A stretch of DNA of 64,000 nucleotides from Corythucha ciliata. Lineage: Eukaryota; Arthropoda; Insecta; Hemiptera; Tingidae. Shown piece by piece: positions 22,926 to 34,860 of this stretch; positions within the stretch are counted from its first letter, which is position 1, and each line of letters opens with the position of its first letter. Both the position numbers and the translations under genes were made by a program. The notes under the pieces were generated by a model. It worked only from the letters and a program-made list of their open reading frames with translations, was not told the DNA's origin and searched no databases. The stretch is taken from contig CM075943.1 in the NCBI GenBank assembly GCA_038030265.1, positions 7,936,001-8,000,000 of the forward strand, given 5' to 3'.

Positions 22926-24566
22926 CGAGAGCTGGCGACAGTCCCATTCAACCGGAAGAACATAGTCATGAAACTGGTCTCATTCGAAAGGTTTTATGGA
23001 GCTGATTACGAATATGATCGTCTGCCACCGTTTGCCCTCAGTGGCTCGCCAAACTCACGAAATTTGGGGAATTTTAATTAACCGGAAGAACGAAGTCCGT
23101 AAAATGGTCTTATGCAATAGGTTTTATGTTGCTGAATACGAAAATGATCGTCTGCCTGGGGCACTTGCCCTCAGTGACCAGTCTAACTGCTCAGAGGGGA
23201 AATAATTAACCGGAAGATCATAGTCCTGAATCTAGCCTCGTTCGAAAGGTTTCATGGGGCTGATTACGAATGTGATCGTCTGCCGCCATCTGCCTGGGGC
23301 ATTTGCCTTCAGTGATCAGTCAAACTGCACACAGCAAAGATGATTAACCGGAAGATCATAGTCCTGTATTAACTGGTCTTATTCGACAGGTTTAATGGAG
23401 ATGATTACGAAAATGATCGTCTGCCAGGGGCAATTGCCCACCACGATCAGTCAAACTGCGCAAAGGGAAATTAACTAACCGGAAGAACATGGTCCTGAAA
23501 CAGGTCTCATTCAACAGGTTTCATGGACCTCAATACGAATATGATCGACTGCGGCGTCTGCTCAGGGCATTTTCCCTTGGCGGGAAGCAATTTCCCTTTG
23601 CACGGTTTGACTGTTCACTGAGGGAAAATGCCCCTGGCAGACGTGGGCAGACGATCATTTTTTTATTCAGCTACACGAAACCTTTCGACTTCCGGTCAGG
23701 TCGGGACTTTCGTTCTTCCGGTTAATAAATATCCCTAGGAGTTTGACTGGTCACCGACAGCAAATGCTCCAGGCAGACGATCGTATTCGCAATCATGTCC
23801 AAAAAACCTATCGAATAACAGCAGTTTCAGGACTAAGAGCTTCCGGTTAATTATTTTCCCTCAGTGCAGTTTGACTGATCACTGAAGGCAAATGCGCCAG
23901 GCTGACGCCGGCAGGCGATCATATTCGTAATCAGTTCCACAAAACCTTTCGAATGATACTAGTTTCAGGACTATGATCTTCCGTTTAGTTATGTTCCCTC
24001 CGTGCGATTTTTCTGGTCACTGATGAGGGCAAATGCCCCTGACAGATGCCGGCAGACGATTATTTCCGTATACATCTACATAAAAATTGATGCATAAGAC
24101 CATTTTTCGGACTTCGTTCTTCCGGTTAATTATTAACCCCAATTTAGTGCGTTTGACTGGTGACCGAGGGCAAATGCCCCAAGAAGGCACCGGCAGACGA
24201 CCATATTTGTAATCATCTTCATAAAATCTATCGAATGAGACCAGTTTCAGGACTATGTTCTTTCGGTTAGTTTGAATTTCCCAAATTTCATGAGTTTAAC
24301 GAGCCACAGAGGGCAAATGCCCCAGGCAGACATTCATATTCGTAATCAACCCCATAGAACCTTTCGAATGAGACCAGTTTCAGGACTATGTTCTTCCGTT
24401 TAAATTAATGTCCCAAATTAAGGACTTTGATTAGCTATAAAATCCTTAGGCCCCAGATGCGGCATGGCAGACTCCAGGACTCGTAAATAGGAGGTCGTAA
24501 GCTATCATTTTGCACACGTTTCGTGACTATGTTCTTCCGGTTGAATGGGACTGTCGCCAGCTCTCG
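22926..24566. mobile_element. Foldback-like element with head-to-head ~130-bp unit arrays
   Basis: The outermost 43 bases (beginning CGAGAGCTGGCGACAGTCCC) are perfectly repeated in reverse complement at the two ends. Inside, a unit marked by ACCGGAAGAACATAGTCCTG recurs near 22950, 23080, 23208, 23346 and 23478 in one orientation. It then recurs in the opposite orientation near 23716, 23846, 23977, 24114, 24262, 24394 and 24531. The switch lies close to 23600. Each unit also carries GATTACGAA, GATCGTCTGCC and GGGCAAATGCCC-like blocks. This is the architecture of Foldback elements: long inverted repeats made of subrepeats with little or no coding loop. No target duplication is evident. Confidence 0.8.
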
Positions 24567-25349
24567 AACTATTAGAGAAAGGGTGGGACAAGAAGTGGCA
24601 ACACATGATAACAGCCATGATGCGGAGGGTTGGGAGGGGTCACGACCCCTTAGTTACGTCACGAGTCACAGACCGGCCGTTAAAGGTAACAACAAAAATT
24701 GGCAAGTTTTATTATTTCGCTATAAATCTAAATCAATCATTTACGCACTAATATACAATTCCTGATCATATTTAGTCATTTTCTTCAGAAAAAAATTGTC
24801 TCCAGCGATTTTCATTTTTTATGTTACTTCCTCATTGGGTTGAGTGGTGGGCATTTCCAGGGCGGTGCTTGATAAGTCACCCTCGGGATCATTTTGGACC
24901 CATTTCGAGGGCTTAATAACGACGTGGGAATTTTATACTCATTTGAACAAAACCACGTGCAAAAATGTTTTCCAGTGCTGACCTCCTAGCTCATACGTAA
25001 GATCAGAAAACGCCGCATTACGCTTCATAAGATTTTGCCCCCTTTTCCGTGAGTTTTGTGAAGTTTTTTGAACTTTCGTATCAGGAGAATAAGATGTGCT
25101 CGGAGTTCATCGTCGATGGAGTTTTGCTGTTAAGTGGTTATAAGGCGTGGCTTAAATGGGCATAAAATGTCTACGTGGATATTAAGCGTTCCAAGGGGGC
25201 CCAAATTGCTGGGTCAAGCGAGGGAGGCCAACCCTAGGGGCCGTAATTACGAATCCGTGAGAAAATGCCGCAAGATGGGGTTGCTATGGCGGGATAGTGT
25301 TATTTCTTATTCGGCGCCCTTAGATACCGCTAGCGGCATTTTTTCCCGA
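24567..25349. other. Non-coding; dispersed-repeat remnants
   Basis: No gene seen. The CGTATCAGGAGAATAAGATG segment near 25077 resembles sequence at 56857, part of a dispersed repeat (family E). Confidence 0.4.
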
Positions 25350-26870
25350 CCGTTCGTAATAAGGCCCTAGGGCCCGCGGGCCAAGAAGTGGCCCACTGAG
25401 CCTCTCACAATGGCTCGCCCATTGGATTTTGGCGCCTTTCGGATTTTTGTGCAAATGGAAAACGCTATAGTTTGCGCCTCTTCGTGGGCGGCTGAAATTG
25501 AAAAGGCGCACTTATTACGTGCTCAGGGCAAGTTAGCGGATAAAAGTTTGGAAAGTGCTAATATTCGTGACCACAGTTAATCCAGACCAAAATTAAAAAT
25601 AACGTTTATTTGGGGATGAAATTAAGAAAAATGGCTAATTCACGGCTGAAATTCTTGAGGAAAATCTCTTGATTCACGTACGGAAGTGAGAAAAATGGCT
25701 AAATCCTGGCTAAAAACAAGAAAATTACATTGATGATCGATTCGCGGGACATTGCTCCAATTGAGAAAAAGCGCTAAAATCGCGGAGAAAGCGTGAAAAA
25801 AAAAATTATTCGTGGTTAAAATTTCGAAACACACTAATTCATCGGATGAAATAGTGAAAAAGAAACATAAATTCTCGGCTTATTCAGAACGCAAGTTCGT
25901 GGCTCAATCTGAGAAAAAGATCTAATTCATGGCTAAAATTGAAAAAATCACTAATTCGCGGAGAAATTTGAGAAAAAAGTGCTAATTCACGGATAAAATT
26001 GGGGAAAATCTCTCTTTAGCGGCTAATCACGAATTCGTGGCTAGAGTGGAGAAAATCGCTGATTCCCAGCTATGGGCCAAAATCGCTAATTCACCGTTAA
26101 AGTTGAGAAGAAGTGTTGAAGTGTGAAATCGAAAAATAAAACGGTTAAAATAGAGAAAACGCCAGTTCACGGCTTCTGAAGGTAACTTCGTGGCTTAGGG
26201 TGCGTTTATGAATACAGAAATACTATTCAGATAAAGCAGAGATAAGTCTGGCTGCTAGGGGCCTTTTTTTAGACAGTAATTCAAAGTTACTCGACGGATT
26301 GCTATTCAATGAGATATCCAGTGATTGATAAACCCACCCTTAAAGTGAATAAAATCGAGGAAAATATGCCAATTTGCGGATAAAACTCAGAAATAAAAGG
26401 ATAATTGGCGGCGAAAATCGAGATGAGTTGCTATTTAGGGGGTTAAATAGATAACATTTGGTAATTTACAGGAATAAATTGAGTTAAAAAAGGCAAGACA
26501 CGGTTTTCGGGCGCGCAAATTCGTGGCTAAAATTAAAAAATAGCGCTAATTCACGGGTAAAATTGGAATAAATCGCTCATTAGCGGCTAAATCAGGAAAA
26601 ACACAAATTCATTGCAAGAAAAATCGTTAATTCTCGGCTGAAATAGAGCCGAAATCGCCAATTCACCGATGAAATTGAGAAGACGCTAAATCGCGGCTCC
26701 TGGAAGCAACTTCGTACGGGGCGCGCTGGTGAAAGATTCTCTCAGGGGGTGCCAGACGTCTAAGAACGGCGTGGCACTGCAATGGGCTGCCCCAGGACAC
26801 ATTTTTGTGCAAATGGAAAACGATATTATACTGTCGTTAAAACTTAATGTTGTTGACGTTATTGAACATG
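25350..26870 (-). repeat. Dispersed element with a family-A array core
   Basis: The left part (25420-25620) resembles 51060-51200: shared GGATTTTGGCGCC-like, CTCGTGGGCGGCT and TTAATCCAGAC blocks. The core (25620-26700) is a family-A array. The right part (26690-26870) matches 54360-54560 through GCAACTTCG, GTGAAAGATTC, CACATTTTT and CAAATGGAAAACG. Shared edges around an array point to one dispersed family rather than independent satellite growth. Confidence 0.65.
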
Positions 26871-26954
26871 AACTACAGGCCCCCTGTCAGTGCGTTATGG
26901 CCCACGACCAAAAAAGGTTAGCCGGCCCTGTGCTACGAGCTCGGACTCTGTCAA

Positions 26955-27100
26955 AAAGTATTTCGAAGAGCTCCCGGCACATTCTATTCTTCGGGTCATG
27001 GTGAACCAAATCTTGTCAAAAACGACGATTTTGCCCATTTTTGACAGTGTAATTCGGCGATTTATTTTCAACATTTCTGAGGTTGTGTATCACGAATGTG
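26955..27100 (+). repeat. Dispersed repeat (family E), copy 1
   Basis: GAAGAGCTCCCGGCACATTC, then ACGACGATTTTGCCC and GTGTAATTCGGCGATTT. The same order of blocks is found at 56735-56880 and 57045-57180. Confidence 0.7.
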
Positions 27101-27129
27101 CGAAGTTACCACGGACTCGATTTTTTTCA

Positions 27130-28679
27130 TGAAATAAAATGTTGACTACTATACGGAAAATCCATTAACACTGGATAATATCGTAAGTACAATGGGAGTT
27201 TGGCAAACCTTTGACGAAATAGCGTGATTGGAATTTACATCGAGATTTCCGCATTGTGTTTGAACCTTTAAACTTTTACTGTGTTGAGGGGGGGGGGGAG
27301 GTAAGTTCTGCATACTTCTGCCTCAAAAGAGATTTCGTTTGTCAAGTTGAACGAGACTTGTGAGCTTCAACCCGACGTAGCCACTCAGTCGAATTATACA
27401 CTTAAATTCCTCACTGTTCCGTGATTTATCGAAGTTTTTCTCGTCACCCTCGTTTAGTTGAGATTATAAACGTGTGTCAACCTTGCACGGTATCCATGGA
27501 ACAAGAGGCTACATTGCTACAATGCTTGAGGTTTGGCAATCTTCAATGCGTCCGTCCTTCAGCATGAAACTGTAATATTCAAAGTCTATGAATTACCCTA
27601 CTATAGAACTGCTTAAAGTTTCACAGCGGGCAACCCAAAACAAAAAAATAACAGCGCGAGACTGGGAAATTCGGAAAAGGAAGACAGGAGATAATGTCGG
27701 CCCGTCTAAAACAGTTCATCGATCTTTTAATCAGAATGATTGGCAAAATCTTCCTGTTTACATTTATGCAACAGGTCTATCCTGAGGAACAAGAACTGAT
27801 TTTATATTACTAAGTGAGACCTCATTATCTGGTTCGCTCGTTTTCTCTTAATCAGCCTCCGTCGTGTCCTATACCACGTCAACCATTAATGCGCCAGGAA
27901 TAGTGTTAATGAGGCGTTAAATGAGAGCTTTGAATCTTCCACATTAATCTCCGAAAACGAATATTGAGAACCATTATTACGTATAGGTACAAGTCATTAG
28001 TAAGTTGATGACGTTATGTAAATAACAAACGATGAGTCATATTCACATCTTGAGCGCCTTAAAAAAAAAGAAAAAAAAAGTGAGAATGTAGAAAAGTAGG
28101 GCAAGGGTTGGCCCTGTAACGGGGGAACGAAGTGAAGGGATTAGTTATAGGGCGCGGAGAAATATTGCTGTTCCCCTATTAGTCTTGCCCACACCCAAGC
28201 CCCCACGAACAAACAAATTGGCCGAAAAAAAAAAGAAAGAAGAAAAGAGAGAGAGAGGGAGTGAGAAAGAGAGAAAAAACGAATAGAAACGAACCTTTAA
28301 TACTTAAGCTGTACAACTTGATCTAAAGCGAGCCATTCTTTTAGAACCATTTTGGCACCGTTTGGATTTATTTTTCCTCGCTTCTCCCGTAAAGCCTCGA
28401 AGATTAACGTTTTAATTCGGGACGGAAATGAAGTAAATAGATGCAAATAATACCAATAGCTGATAAGACTAACAGGCTGCATTAATGAAAATGATGACGT
28501 AATAGCGTCCCCTGAATGAGTTGAAAATACTTCAAAATGAGCCGAAAAGACTCGTTTTCCGCAACAACAAACAATTGGCAATTTATCCTTGCATTCACTA
28601 CTGATGGGAACGCCCCACCAATTACATTAAAGAACGCGAAACTAATTTGGAATGGTCTTGGTCACACTCATTTGAATCG
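27130..28679. other. Non-coding, no gene recognised
   Basis: Holds a G run (27289-27298) and a purine-rich tract (28218-28280, AAAGA/GAGAG rich). No coding similarity is recognisable. Confidence 0.45.
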
Positions 28680-29205
28680 CGCCTATAAAATGACTTAGCG
28701 CCCTAAAAATGACCAAACTGGAAATCCATGCCCTCGAAATGGCTAGCCGACTCGCCTTGGCGGGTTGAACTAACGATTCTCGGTCAATAAATGACGATAA
28801 ATTGAGCGTTCGCACCCTCAAAATTTAACTAAGCTGACCATTCGAACCCCGAAAAAATCACACTGACTGTTCTTGACCTGAAATTGTCAAATCTGACTCT
28901 TTCCACCCTAAAAACAGCTAAATTGAAGATTCACGCGTTGAAAATAGCACAGCTGGCTCTACACGCCCTAAAATTGGCTAATTTGACTGAAAATCACCCT
29001 TAGAATTGCTAAAATGACGATTCACGTGGTGAGAATTTCGAAACGGACAATGTTCGTGCCCCGAAAAAGGCAAAAACGAACCGTCCTCGCTCTAAAAATG
29101 GCCCAACTGACCACTCCCTACTTCAAAATTGCTAGAATGACGATTTGTGCCATAAAATTGGTAAATCCAACTCACTCGGCCACGGTTCACGGATGGTTAA
29201 AAACT
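28680..29205 (-). repeat. Family-B repeat array
   Basis: Units of the form CCCTAAAAATGACCAAACTG. The array passes without a break into family A near 29200. Confidence 0.75.
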
Positions 29206-30010
29206 AGACAAAGTGCTGATTCGCGGCTAGAATGAAGAAAAAGCGCTCATTTACAGTCAAAATTGTGAAAGTTTACAGTTTCCAACAGCGAATTTAAGTG
29301 CTAATTTCATGTCTAACGTGAAAGAAATTGCTAATTCGTAGCTAATAATCGAGAAAAACTCATATTGTCAACTAGAATGTATGAATAGCACTAATTAAGT
29401 AAAAACGCTCATTCACAGCTAAAATTGAGAAAACGTTAATTCGCCGATTAAATTGAGAAAGTAGCTAATTCGCGAATAAATTGGGAACCTGAATCTTATC
29501 AGCGAATTCGCGCAATTTAGCGTTGTGTCACACTTCAGCGCGCATCTTCTCCATTTCATCGGTGAATTAGCGATTTTTCTTCATTTTTGCCACGAATTCG
29601 CGACTTATCTCAATTTTTGCCATGAATTAGCGTTTTTTTTCAAATTGAGCTCACGAAGAAGCGAATTATAGTACTTTCGTATGTTTGGCGGCGAATTGAC
29701 GTCTCCGTGATTTTAGGCGTGATTGGCTGCTTTTTCTCAACTTTATGCACGAATTTAGCTATTTTCCTCAATTTTAGCCGCGAAGTTATCGTTTTAACTT
29801 GAAACGTAAATTTTCTATTTGTCTAAATTTTATCCCCGAATCAGCGCAGTTTTGTTTCTATAGAAGTTTGATCTAGAACCTCAAATCAGCACTTTTTTAC
29901 AATTTCTGCCACGAATACTAGCACTTTCCAACATTTTAGCCACGTACTTGCCCTAAGAACAGCAAATCAGATCAGCGTATTTTCTCTACATCTTAGCTGC
30001 GAAATTACCT
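29206..30010. repeat. Family-A array with an internal orientation switch
   Basis: Units read GCTAATTCGCGGCTAGAAT in 29206-29480 and the reverse complement (TTTTAGCCGCGAA) in 29500-30010. The junction near 29490 makes a large imperfect palindrome. Confidence 0.75.
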
Positions 30011-30129
30011 CCAGAAGGCAACAAGATAGTGCCAATGCTCCTTTTAAACTAATTTGTATCTAAAAAGAGTTATTTCTGTCTGTGAAATAAATCATTTCAA
30101 TCAGCCAACCGCCCACGATACCTATTGGG

Positions 30130-30500
30130 TTTTTAGCAGATCCAAAACCCACGAAATTGGTTTTTCAGCAAGCCCCCAAACCACCCAAACCCATGAATTT
30201 GGGGTTGCAGTTCTTCAGAAGGAAAACTCCACGAAATTAGCGTTCAAGTGAAGCAAGGCGCGTAAAAATGGTTGTATAGCGAGCAAATCCCACAAAATTG
30301 GCGTTTTAATGAGACAGAATCGCGAAAAAGCTTTGAGTAGTGTGCTTAAACCGCGTAATTGTGGTTTCAAATGAGACAACACCACGAAATTGGAGATTCA
30401 TAAAATATCGGCGATATAGGGGTTTCAGAGAATGAAATCCGACGTTTTGTTATTTTAGAGAAAGAAATCCAAAAAATGCATTTCTTAGTCAGCCAGACTC
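30130..30500 (-). repeat. Family-C repeat array
   Basis: Units such as CCCACGAAATTGG and TTTTAGCAAGC at ~30-bp spacing. Confidence 0.65.
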
Positions 30501-30682
30501 GCAAAAAAAAATTAGAGAAAAATATTTGGAAACAAATTTTGAATTATGAACCCCACGAAATCGGTGGTGACCCCGTATGATTTTGTACTTTTTGATGGTA
30601 CTATCTATATGTGGGCACAGATGCCTCGCTACCGCTTTGATTTTGAGTTTAGTGGAGGGTAACTGCCCACCCCAGCCCAGCA

Positions 30683-30764
30683 GAGTGGCCGAGGTCGTTA
30701 GCGCGTAGACTCTCATGACCAGTTATCGTCTACAGCGTGGGTTCGATTCCACTACAGGCTGGAT
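30683..30764 (+). ncRNA. tRNA-like gene or pseudogene (Leu/Ser type II shape)
   Basis: It has an A box (GTGGCCGAGGTCGTTAGCG), a B box (GGGTTCGATTCC) at class-II spacing, and acceptor ends CCAGC and GCTGG that pair. The D-arm wording is typical of tRNA-Leu and tRNA-Ser. The anticodon stem is irregular (around GACTCTCATGACC) and the longer variable arm pairs poorly, so a pseudogene or tRNA-derived SINE head is more likely than a working gene. No T-run terminator lies directly downstream. Confidence 0.5.
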
Positions 30765-30839
30765 TATTTGAACAAAACATGATATCTCACGATTACGTAA
30801 GTAAAGGTTGTGCTTTCGCCCTCGTCCACGACACCTGAT

Positions 30840-31130
30840 GGTAGTTGGACGTAAATCTCCGTTGGATTACCACTCCAACCCCCCCAACTCCCCTGCCACC
30901 ATCTAGCTACGTCCATGGATTAACGTTTAAAGGTGAACAAAGGCGAGGCCAGGACGTGCCCCCCCCCTCCTTTCCCTATAGCACCACACAGGGGGCCCAG
31001 TGTTATCCCGGGCCCGGGGCCCCAACATTAGTAAAGACGGCCCTGCACAAAATGCTCGAATCTCGCAATGGCGGACCAAAATCTTTGCTGGCCCGGGGTG
31101 GAAGGATGTATGCTCCTTAATCACTAAATT
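30840..31130. mobile_element. GC-rich remnant with a hAT-type right end
   Basis: Around 31000-31045 the minus strand reads CAGGGCCGTCTTTACT followed by a G/C-rich subterminal block (GGGCCCCGGGCCCGGG). This is a common hAT terminus style. No left partner with the flanking CACAAAAT was found. Confidence 0.4.
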
Positions 31131-31191
31131 TGAGGAATTTAATTTTTACTTTGCATAAGTTATGGCTTTTTGAAATTTTAGCCAAGAAATA

Positions 31192-31197
31192 GCACGT
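31192..31197 (+). repeat. 6-bp target-site duplication of the Gypsy element, left (GCACGT)
   Basis: Repeated at 34972-34977. Joining the flanks across one copy restores a family-A repeat unit. Confidence 0.85.
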
Positions 31198-31298
31198 TGT
31201 TGTGTATCTACAGACTAGAAAAAACACATGCCTTTTAATTATTAAAAATAAATAAAGATTTTTCATTCGGTCGCTGAACGGAATAAAATACACATCCA
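31198..31298 (+). mobile_element. 5' LTR of the Gypsy element
   Basis: Starts TGTTGTGTATCTACAGAC and ends in CA. It is nearly identical to 34861-34971 and contains AATAAA signals. It is followed by GTCGACGACGATGG, a primer-site-like leader similar to the one at 698-709 on the minus strand. Confidence 0.85.
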
Positions 31299-31312
31299 AT
31301 CTGTCGACGACG

Positions 31313-31471
31313 ATGGCAGCGAACGACCTCATCCAATCGCTCATTTCGACGCTGCAAACGTTCTCGCAACAGCAGCAACAAATTCTTTCATCCATTCAGC
31401 CAGCAAGCCACTCTGCTCCTAACGATAACGCGAGTCAGTCCCTCCTACCTTCAACAAAAAATTTTGACTGA
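31313..31471 (+). pseudogene. gag: Gag N-terminal stub (52 codons) fused by deletion to pol
   Basis: An ATG 15 bases after the 5' LTR opens a 52-codon frame (MAANDLIQSLISTL..., with a short poly-Gln run) ending at TGA 31469. From about 31445 the sequence in another frame reads as the segment before the reverse transcriptase (ILTDYQDVFEKK). A deletion therefore removed the rest of Gag, the nucleocapsid and the protease. Confidence 0.65.
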
Positions 31472-32595
31472 TTATCAAGACGTATTCGAAAAAAAATCGG
31501 CTCCATCCCAGGCATGACTTGTCAGCTGAAGACAAAACCCACAGTCAGACCAATCTCCCTCAAACCCCGCCCCGTACCATACGCTCTAATTGCAAAAGTT
31601 AACGAGTTCCAAGACGTCATTACAAAAATTGAATACAGTGAATGGGGTTCACCCCTCGTCGTAGTTCCAAAACCAAACCAAGACGTTCGTTTATGCATAG
31701 ACTTTGAAACTACGTTAAATCCCCAGCTGTTAGACGCTCGTTATCCTATTCCAATAATCGAGGATTTATTTCATAAGTTACAGAATGTAAATTATTTTTG
31801 TACGCTCGATCTTCACAAAGCGTACCTCCACGTTCCAATCGATGAGGAAAGCGCGCTTCTCCAATCGTTTTTGACACACTTGGGCACGTACAAGGTGAAC
31901 AAGTTAGCTTTCGTAGTGAAGACCGCTCCCAATGAGTTTCAGCGCATCATGGATGAAGCCTTCCTCTGTATTCCGCGTGCAGCCGTCTATTTCGACGATT
32001 ATAATCGTCCAAGGTTTAACATTGCTCGAATGCTACGAACACCTCGTGATGTGCTTTGACAAACTGCGTTCATGAAACCTTCACGTCAATCTCGAAAAAT
32101 GTCAATTTTTCAAAACCTCGGTCAAATATCTCGGTCATCAAATAACGGCCGAAGGGCTACAAAAATGCGAGGATAAAATAGACGCCATTCTAAAGGTTAC
32201 ACGTCCACAGAACGCAGATCAAGTACGATCCTTCCTCGGTCTAGTTCTTTATTATTCAAAGTTCATCCCCAAGGCTTCAAATTTAACCGCACCCCTTCAA
32301 GACCTTCTTCGTAATAACTTCGAATTCAATTGGACTCCCAAATGCGAAAACGCCTTCACCTTGTTAAAAAAAAAAAAATAGTCGGCCCTAGAAATTTGGT
32401 TCCTTTTAACAATTCCTATCCCGTCATTTTAGCGACCGAAGCTAGTCCCGTTGGAATTGCAGCCGTGCTTTGTTACAGAATCGACGGGGAAGAAAAACCC
32501 GTAATTTTCATCTCGAGGTCTTTGTCAAAAGCTGAACAAGCCTACTCCCAGCTTGACCACGAAGATCTCACTGTTTATTGGGCCGTCAGGAGACT
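31445..32595 (+). pseudogene. pol: Gypsy reverse transcriptase and RNase H start, frameshifted
   Basis: Reverse transcriptase copies the element RNA. Motifs visible are WGSPLVVVPKPN, FCTLDLHKAYLHVPID (catalytic Asp of motif A), NEFQRIMDEAF and YFDD. A frame change follows YFDD. The next frame holds the CQFFKTSVKYLGH thumb region and RSFLGLVLYYSKFIP, then the RNase H start ATEASPVGIAAVL, where relatives have Asp instead of Glu. Changes at the active sites and frame breaks show decay. The coding region is cut near 32595 by a foreign segment. Confidence 0.85.
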
Positions 32596-33417
32596 ATTCG
32601 CCGATCAAACGGGCTGTAGATAGCGCTCTTATTATTCATATTAAGGTTTGTACTTGGGGAGGTTTTGTTTAAATTTAACAGGCCTCAGTGTGTGTTTACT
32701 GAATTTATCCAAGGAAGTGCTGGTATTTCCGGAGATTTTACTTCTATTGATTATTTTAGACCAAAAATGGATCACTATTATGCGTACGCTGCTACAAGTA
32801 ACATCGGGAAAACGATCAGTCGAGTTGTCTGAGCCCCCAGAGCTCCAACAACGACCGCACTCCGCACAATGAATGTCTCGTTCCACAATTTTCCTGCTGA
32901 AGGAAAATTGAAATAAAACTGGCTGGTCGTCCTAGGGACGAGCAAGAATGAAACTTCGGCAGGATAAAACATTTATACGGAACTTGGGGCGCTTTGGAAT
33001 GGCAGCACGACAGAACCGGTTTTGCCTCGTACATAAGTGGATGACTTTGTCCCGTCTTTAATATTGACACAAATCTCGTGCTACAGACAGTCCAAAATTG
33101 ATGTCGAAAGGCCCAGGGCGAAAACACTTAAACTCTCGTGCTCGCAGATCACTAAACATTCTACCAAATGAGTCGACTTTCCTTCGTTGAGAGGACGTTA
33201 ATAATCCCGAATGAATTGTATTATTCGTGGGAAATTAACAATTTCGGAGTCATGTTCGTTTGAAATGCATTCAACTAGCTGTCGAATGCTAGTAGCGAAT
33301 ACATATAGAAACATTAAACTTCCTGCTGTTATCAGTAAGAACAAATTGTCACACAATCATTTACAAACCTTAGATATAACTTCCTTACCAGTCACCAGGA
33401 GGCAGCCACTCCGATTT
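32596..33417. mobile_element. ~0.8-kb unidentified insertion inside RNase H
   Basis: RNase H coding similarity stops after ...YWAVRR near 32595 and resumes at EYHYLFGRKFTL from 33425. The material between has no Gypsy similarity. A GACT repeat occurs at both edges (32592-32595 and 33418-33421) but does not restore the frame exactly, and the ends are not convincing inverted repeats. I could not classify it. Confidence 0.55.
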
Positions 33418-34850
33418 GACTCGCGAATACCATTATTTATTCGGTCGTAAATTCACCTTAATTTGCGACAATAAACCATTAACCCACATCTTCGCCCCTT
33501 CCACGAAAATTCCAGTGATATCAGCTGCTCGCCTCCTTCGTTACGCCACTTTTCTCGGCGGATTTTCATACAACGTTGGACATAGACGCTCTGGCCTGAA
33601 CTGTAACGCTGACTATTTATCCCGGTTTCCTTTGCCCCTGGATTCAGAACACGCTACCGATGCTGAATATGACGTATCCGCTACCACAATAAAGCAGATT
33701 ACATCTTCAAATTTAGTCTACGCGGACATTTTGGCAGCAACAGCCGTTGACCCCGCCCTGAAAATCTTAAGAGATCGGTTGTTGTCAGGCGCCGAAAGAA
33801 ATGTCGAATTTGCGCTTCATGACGGCATTGTATTTCGAGGAAACCGCGTGTATATTCCAACTTTCTGCCGCGAAAGAATCCTGGAAGACCTTCACTCTAC
33901 GCACACCGGAATCGTCAAAATGAAAGCTTTAGCTCGTCAACACGTACAATACGTATTGAACGGTCCGTCAAGTCTTGTGCGGTATGTGTGAACCAAATCT
34001 TCCCTCGAAGGCCACTCCACACGTTTGGGAACAACCATCAACCCCCCTGGTTCCGAATCCATATCGACCATGCCGGTCAAAAAATGGATTTTATTATTTT
34101 GTCGTCGTAGATTCTTTCTCGAAATGGATAGAAGTCGTTGCCCTCTCATATCCACCCTCAACGGCCTCCACGATTCGCCACCTTGAAAACATATTTTCTA
34201 GAAACGGCTTACCGTATACTCTCGTCTCGGACAACGCGTCAATTTTTACTTCCGACGCTTTCAAAACTTTCTGCCGAAACTACGGCATTCGTCACTGTCT
34301 ATCAGCACCCAACCACCCTGCTACAAATGGACGGGCAGAAATCGCAGTCAAATCTTTGAAAAGAAAGCTCAAATCTGAAAACGGATCTACAGGCAATATA
34401 ATGAACTCCCTCGATAAAATTATTTTCAAGATGAGAACGACTCCTCTGATAGACGGTAAAACACCCGCCGAACTGTTTCTTGGCCGGAAAATCCGTACAT
34501 CTCTCGACATCCTACGTCCCCCTCAGAGTCAAGAAAGGACATAGTTTCGATCTATCATAACTCCAAATCGTTGAGAACCCTTCGTCTTGGTGAAAAAGTG
34601 CTTTCAAGAAAGTATAACGGTTCATGTCAATGGAAATTAGGATAAATCGTCCAGAAACTTGGCAAATTGCAGTACATCGTGAAGCTCGACAACGGTCACA
34701 CGATAAAATGACACATCGATCAGTTAAGAGCCACGTTAGTAACAAAGGGAGACGATCCTGTTGCGCCTCTGAAATCAACCAACCAAAAGAGAGTGCAATT
34801 CGAAAAACGTCTAGCTTGTTTTTACCAAGTTCAAGGGGAGACTGCAATAC
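33418..34850 (+). pseudogene. pol: Gypsy RNase H end and integrase, frameshifted
   Basis: It opens with the RNase H tail (TLICDNKPLTHIF, and the NADYLSR block). The integrase zinc-binding region follows (LHSTHTGIVKMKALARQ, with His-His spacing). The core shows HIDHAG (first Asp), VSDNASIFTS (second Asp) and NGRAEIAV (catalytic Glu) in DD35E order. A frame change near 33985-34070 splits the zinc-binding and core parts, and another follows 34540. The C-terminal part (LRLGEKVLSRKYNG and onward to 34830) lies in a third frame. Integrase would insert the cDNA, but this copy is dead. Confidence 0.85.
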
Positions 34851-34860
34851 AAAGGGAGAC

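Noticed and set aside
30990..31045. Complete hAT element ending at 31045
   Set aside because: No left end with a matching CACAAAAT flank was found.
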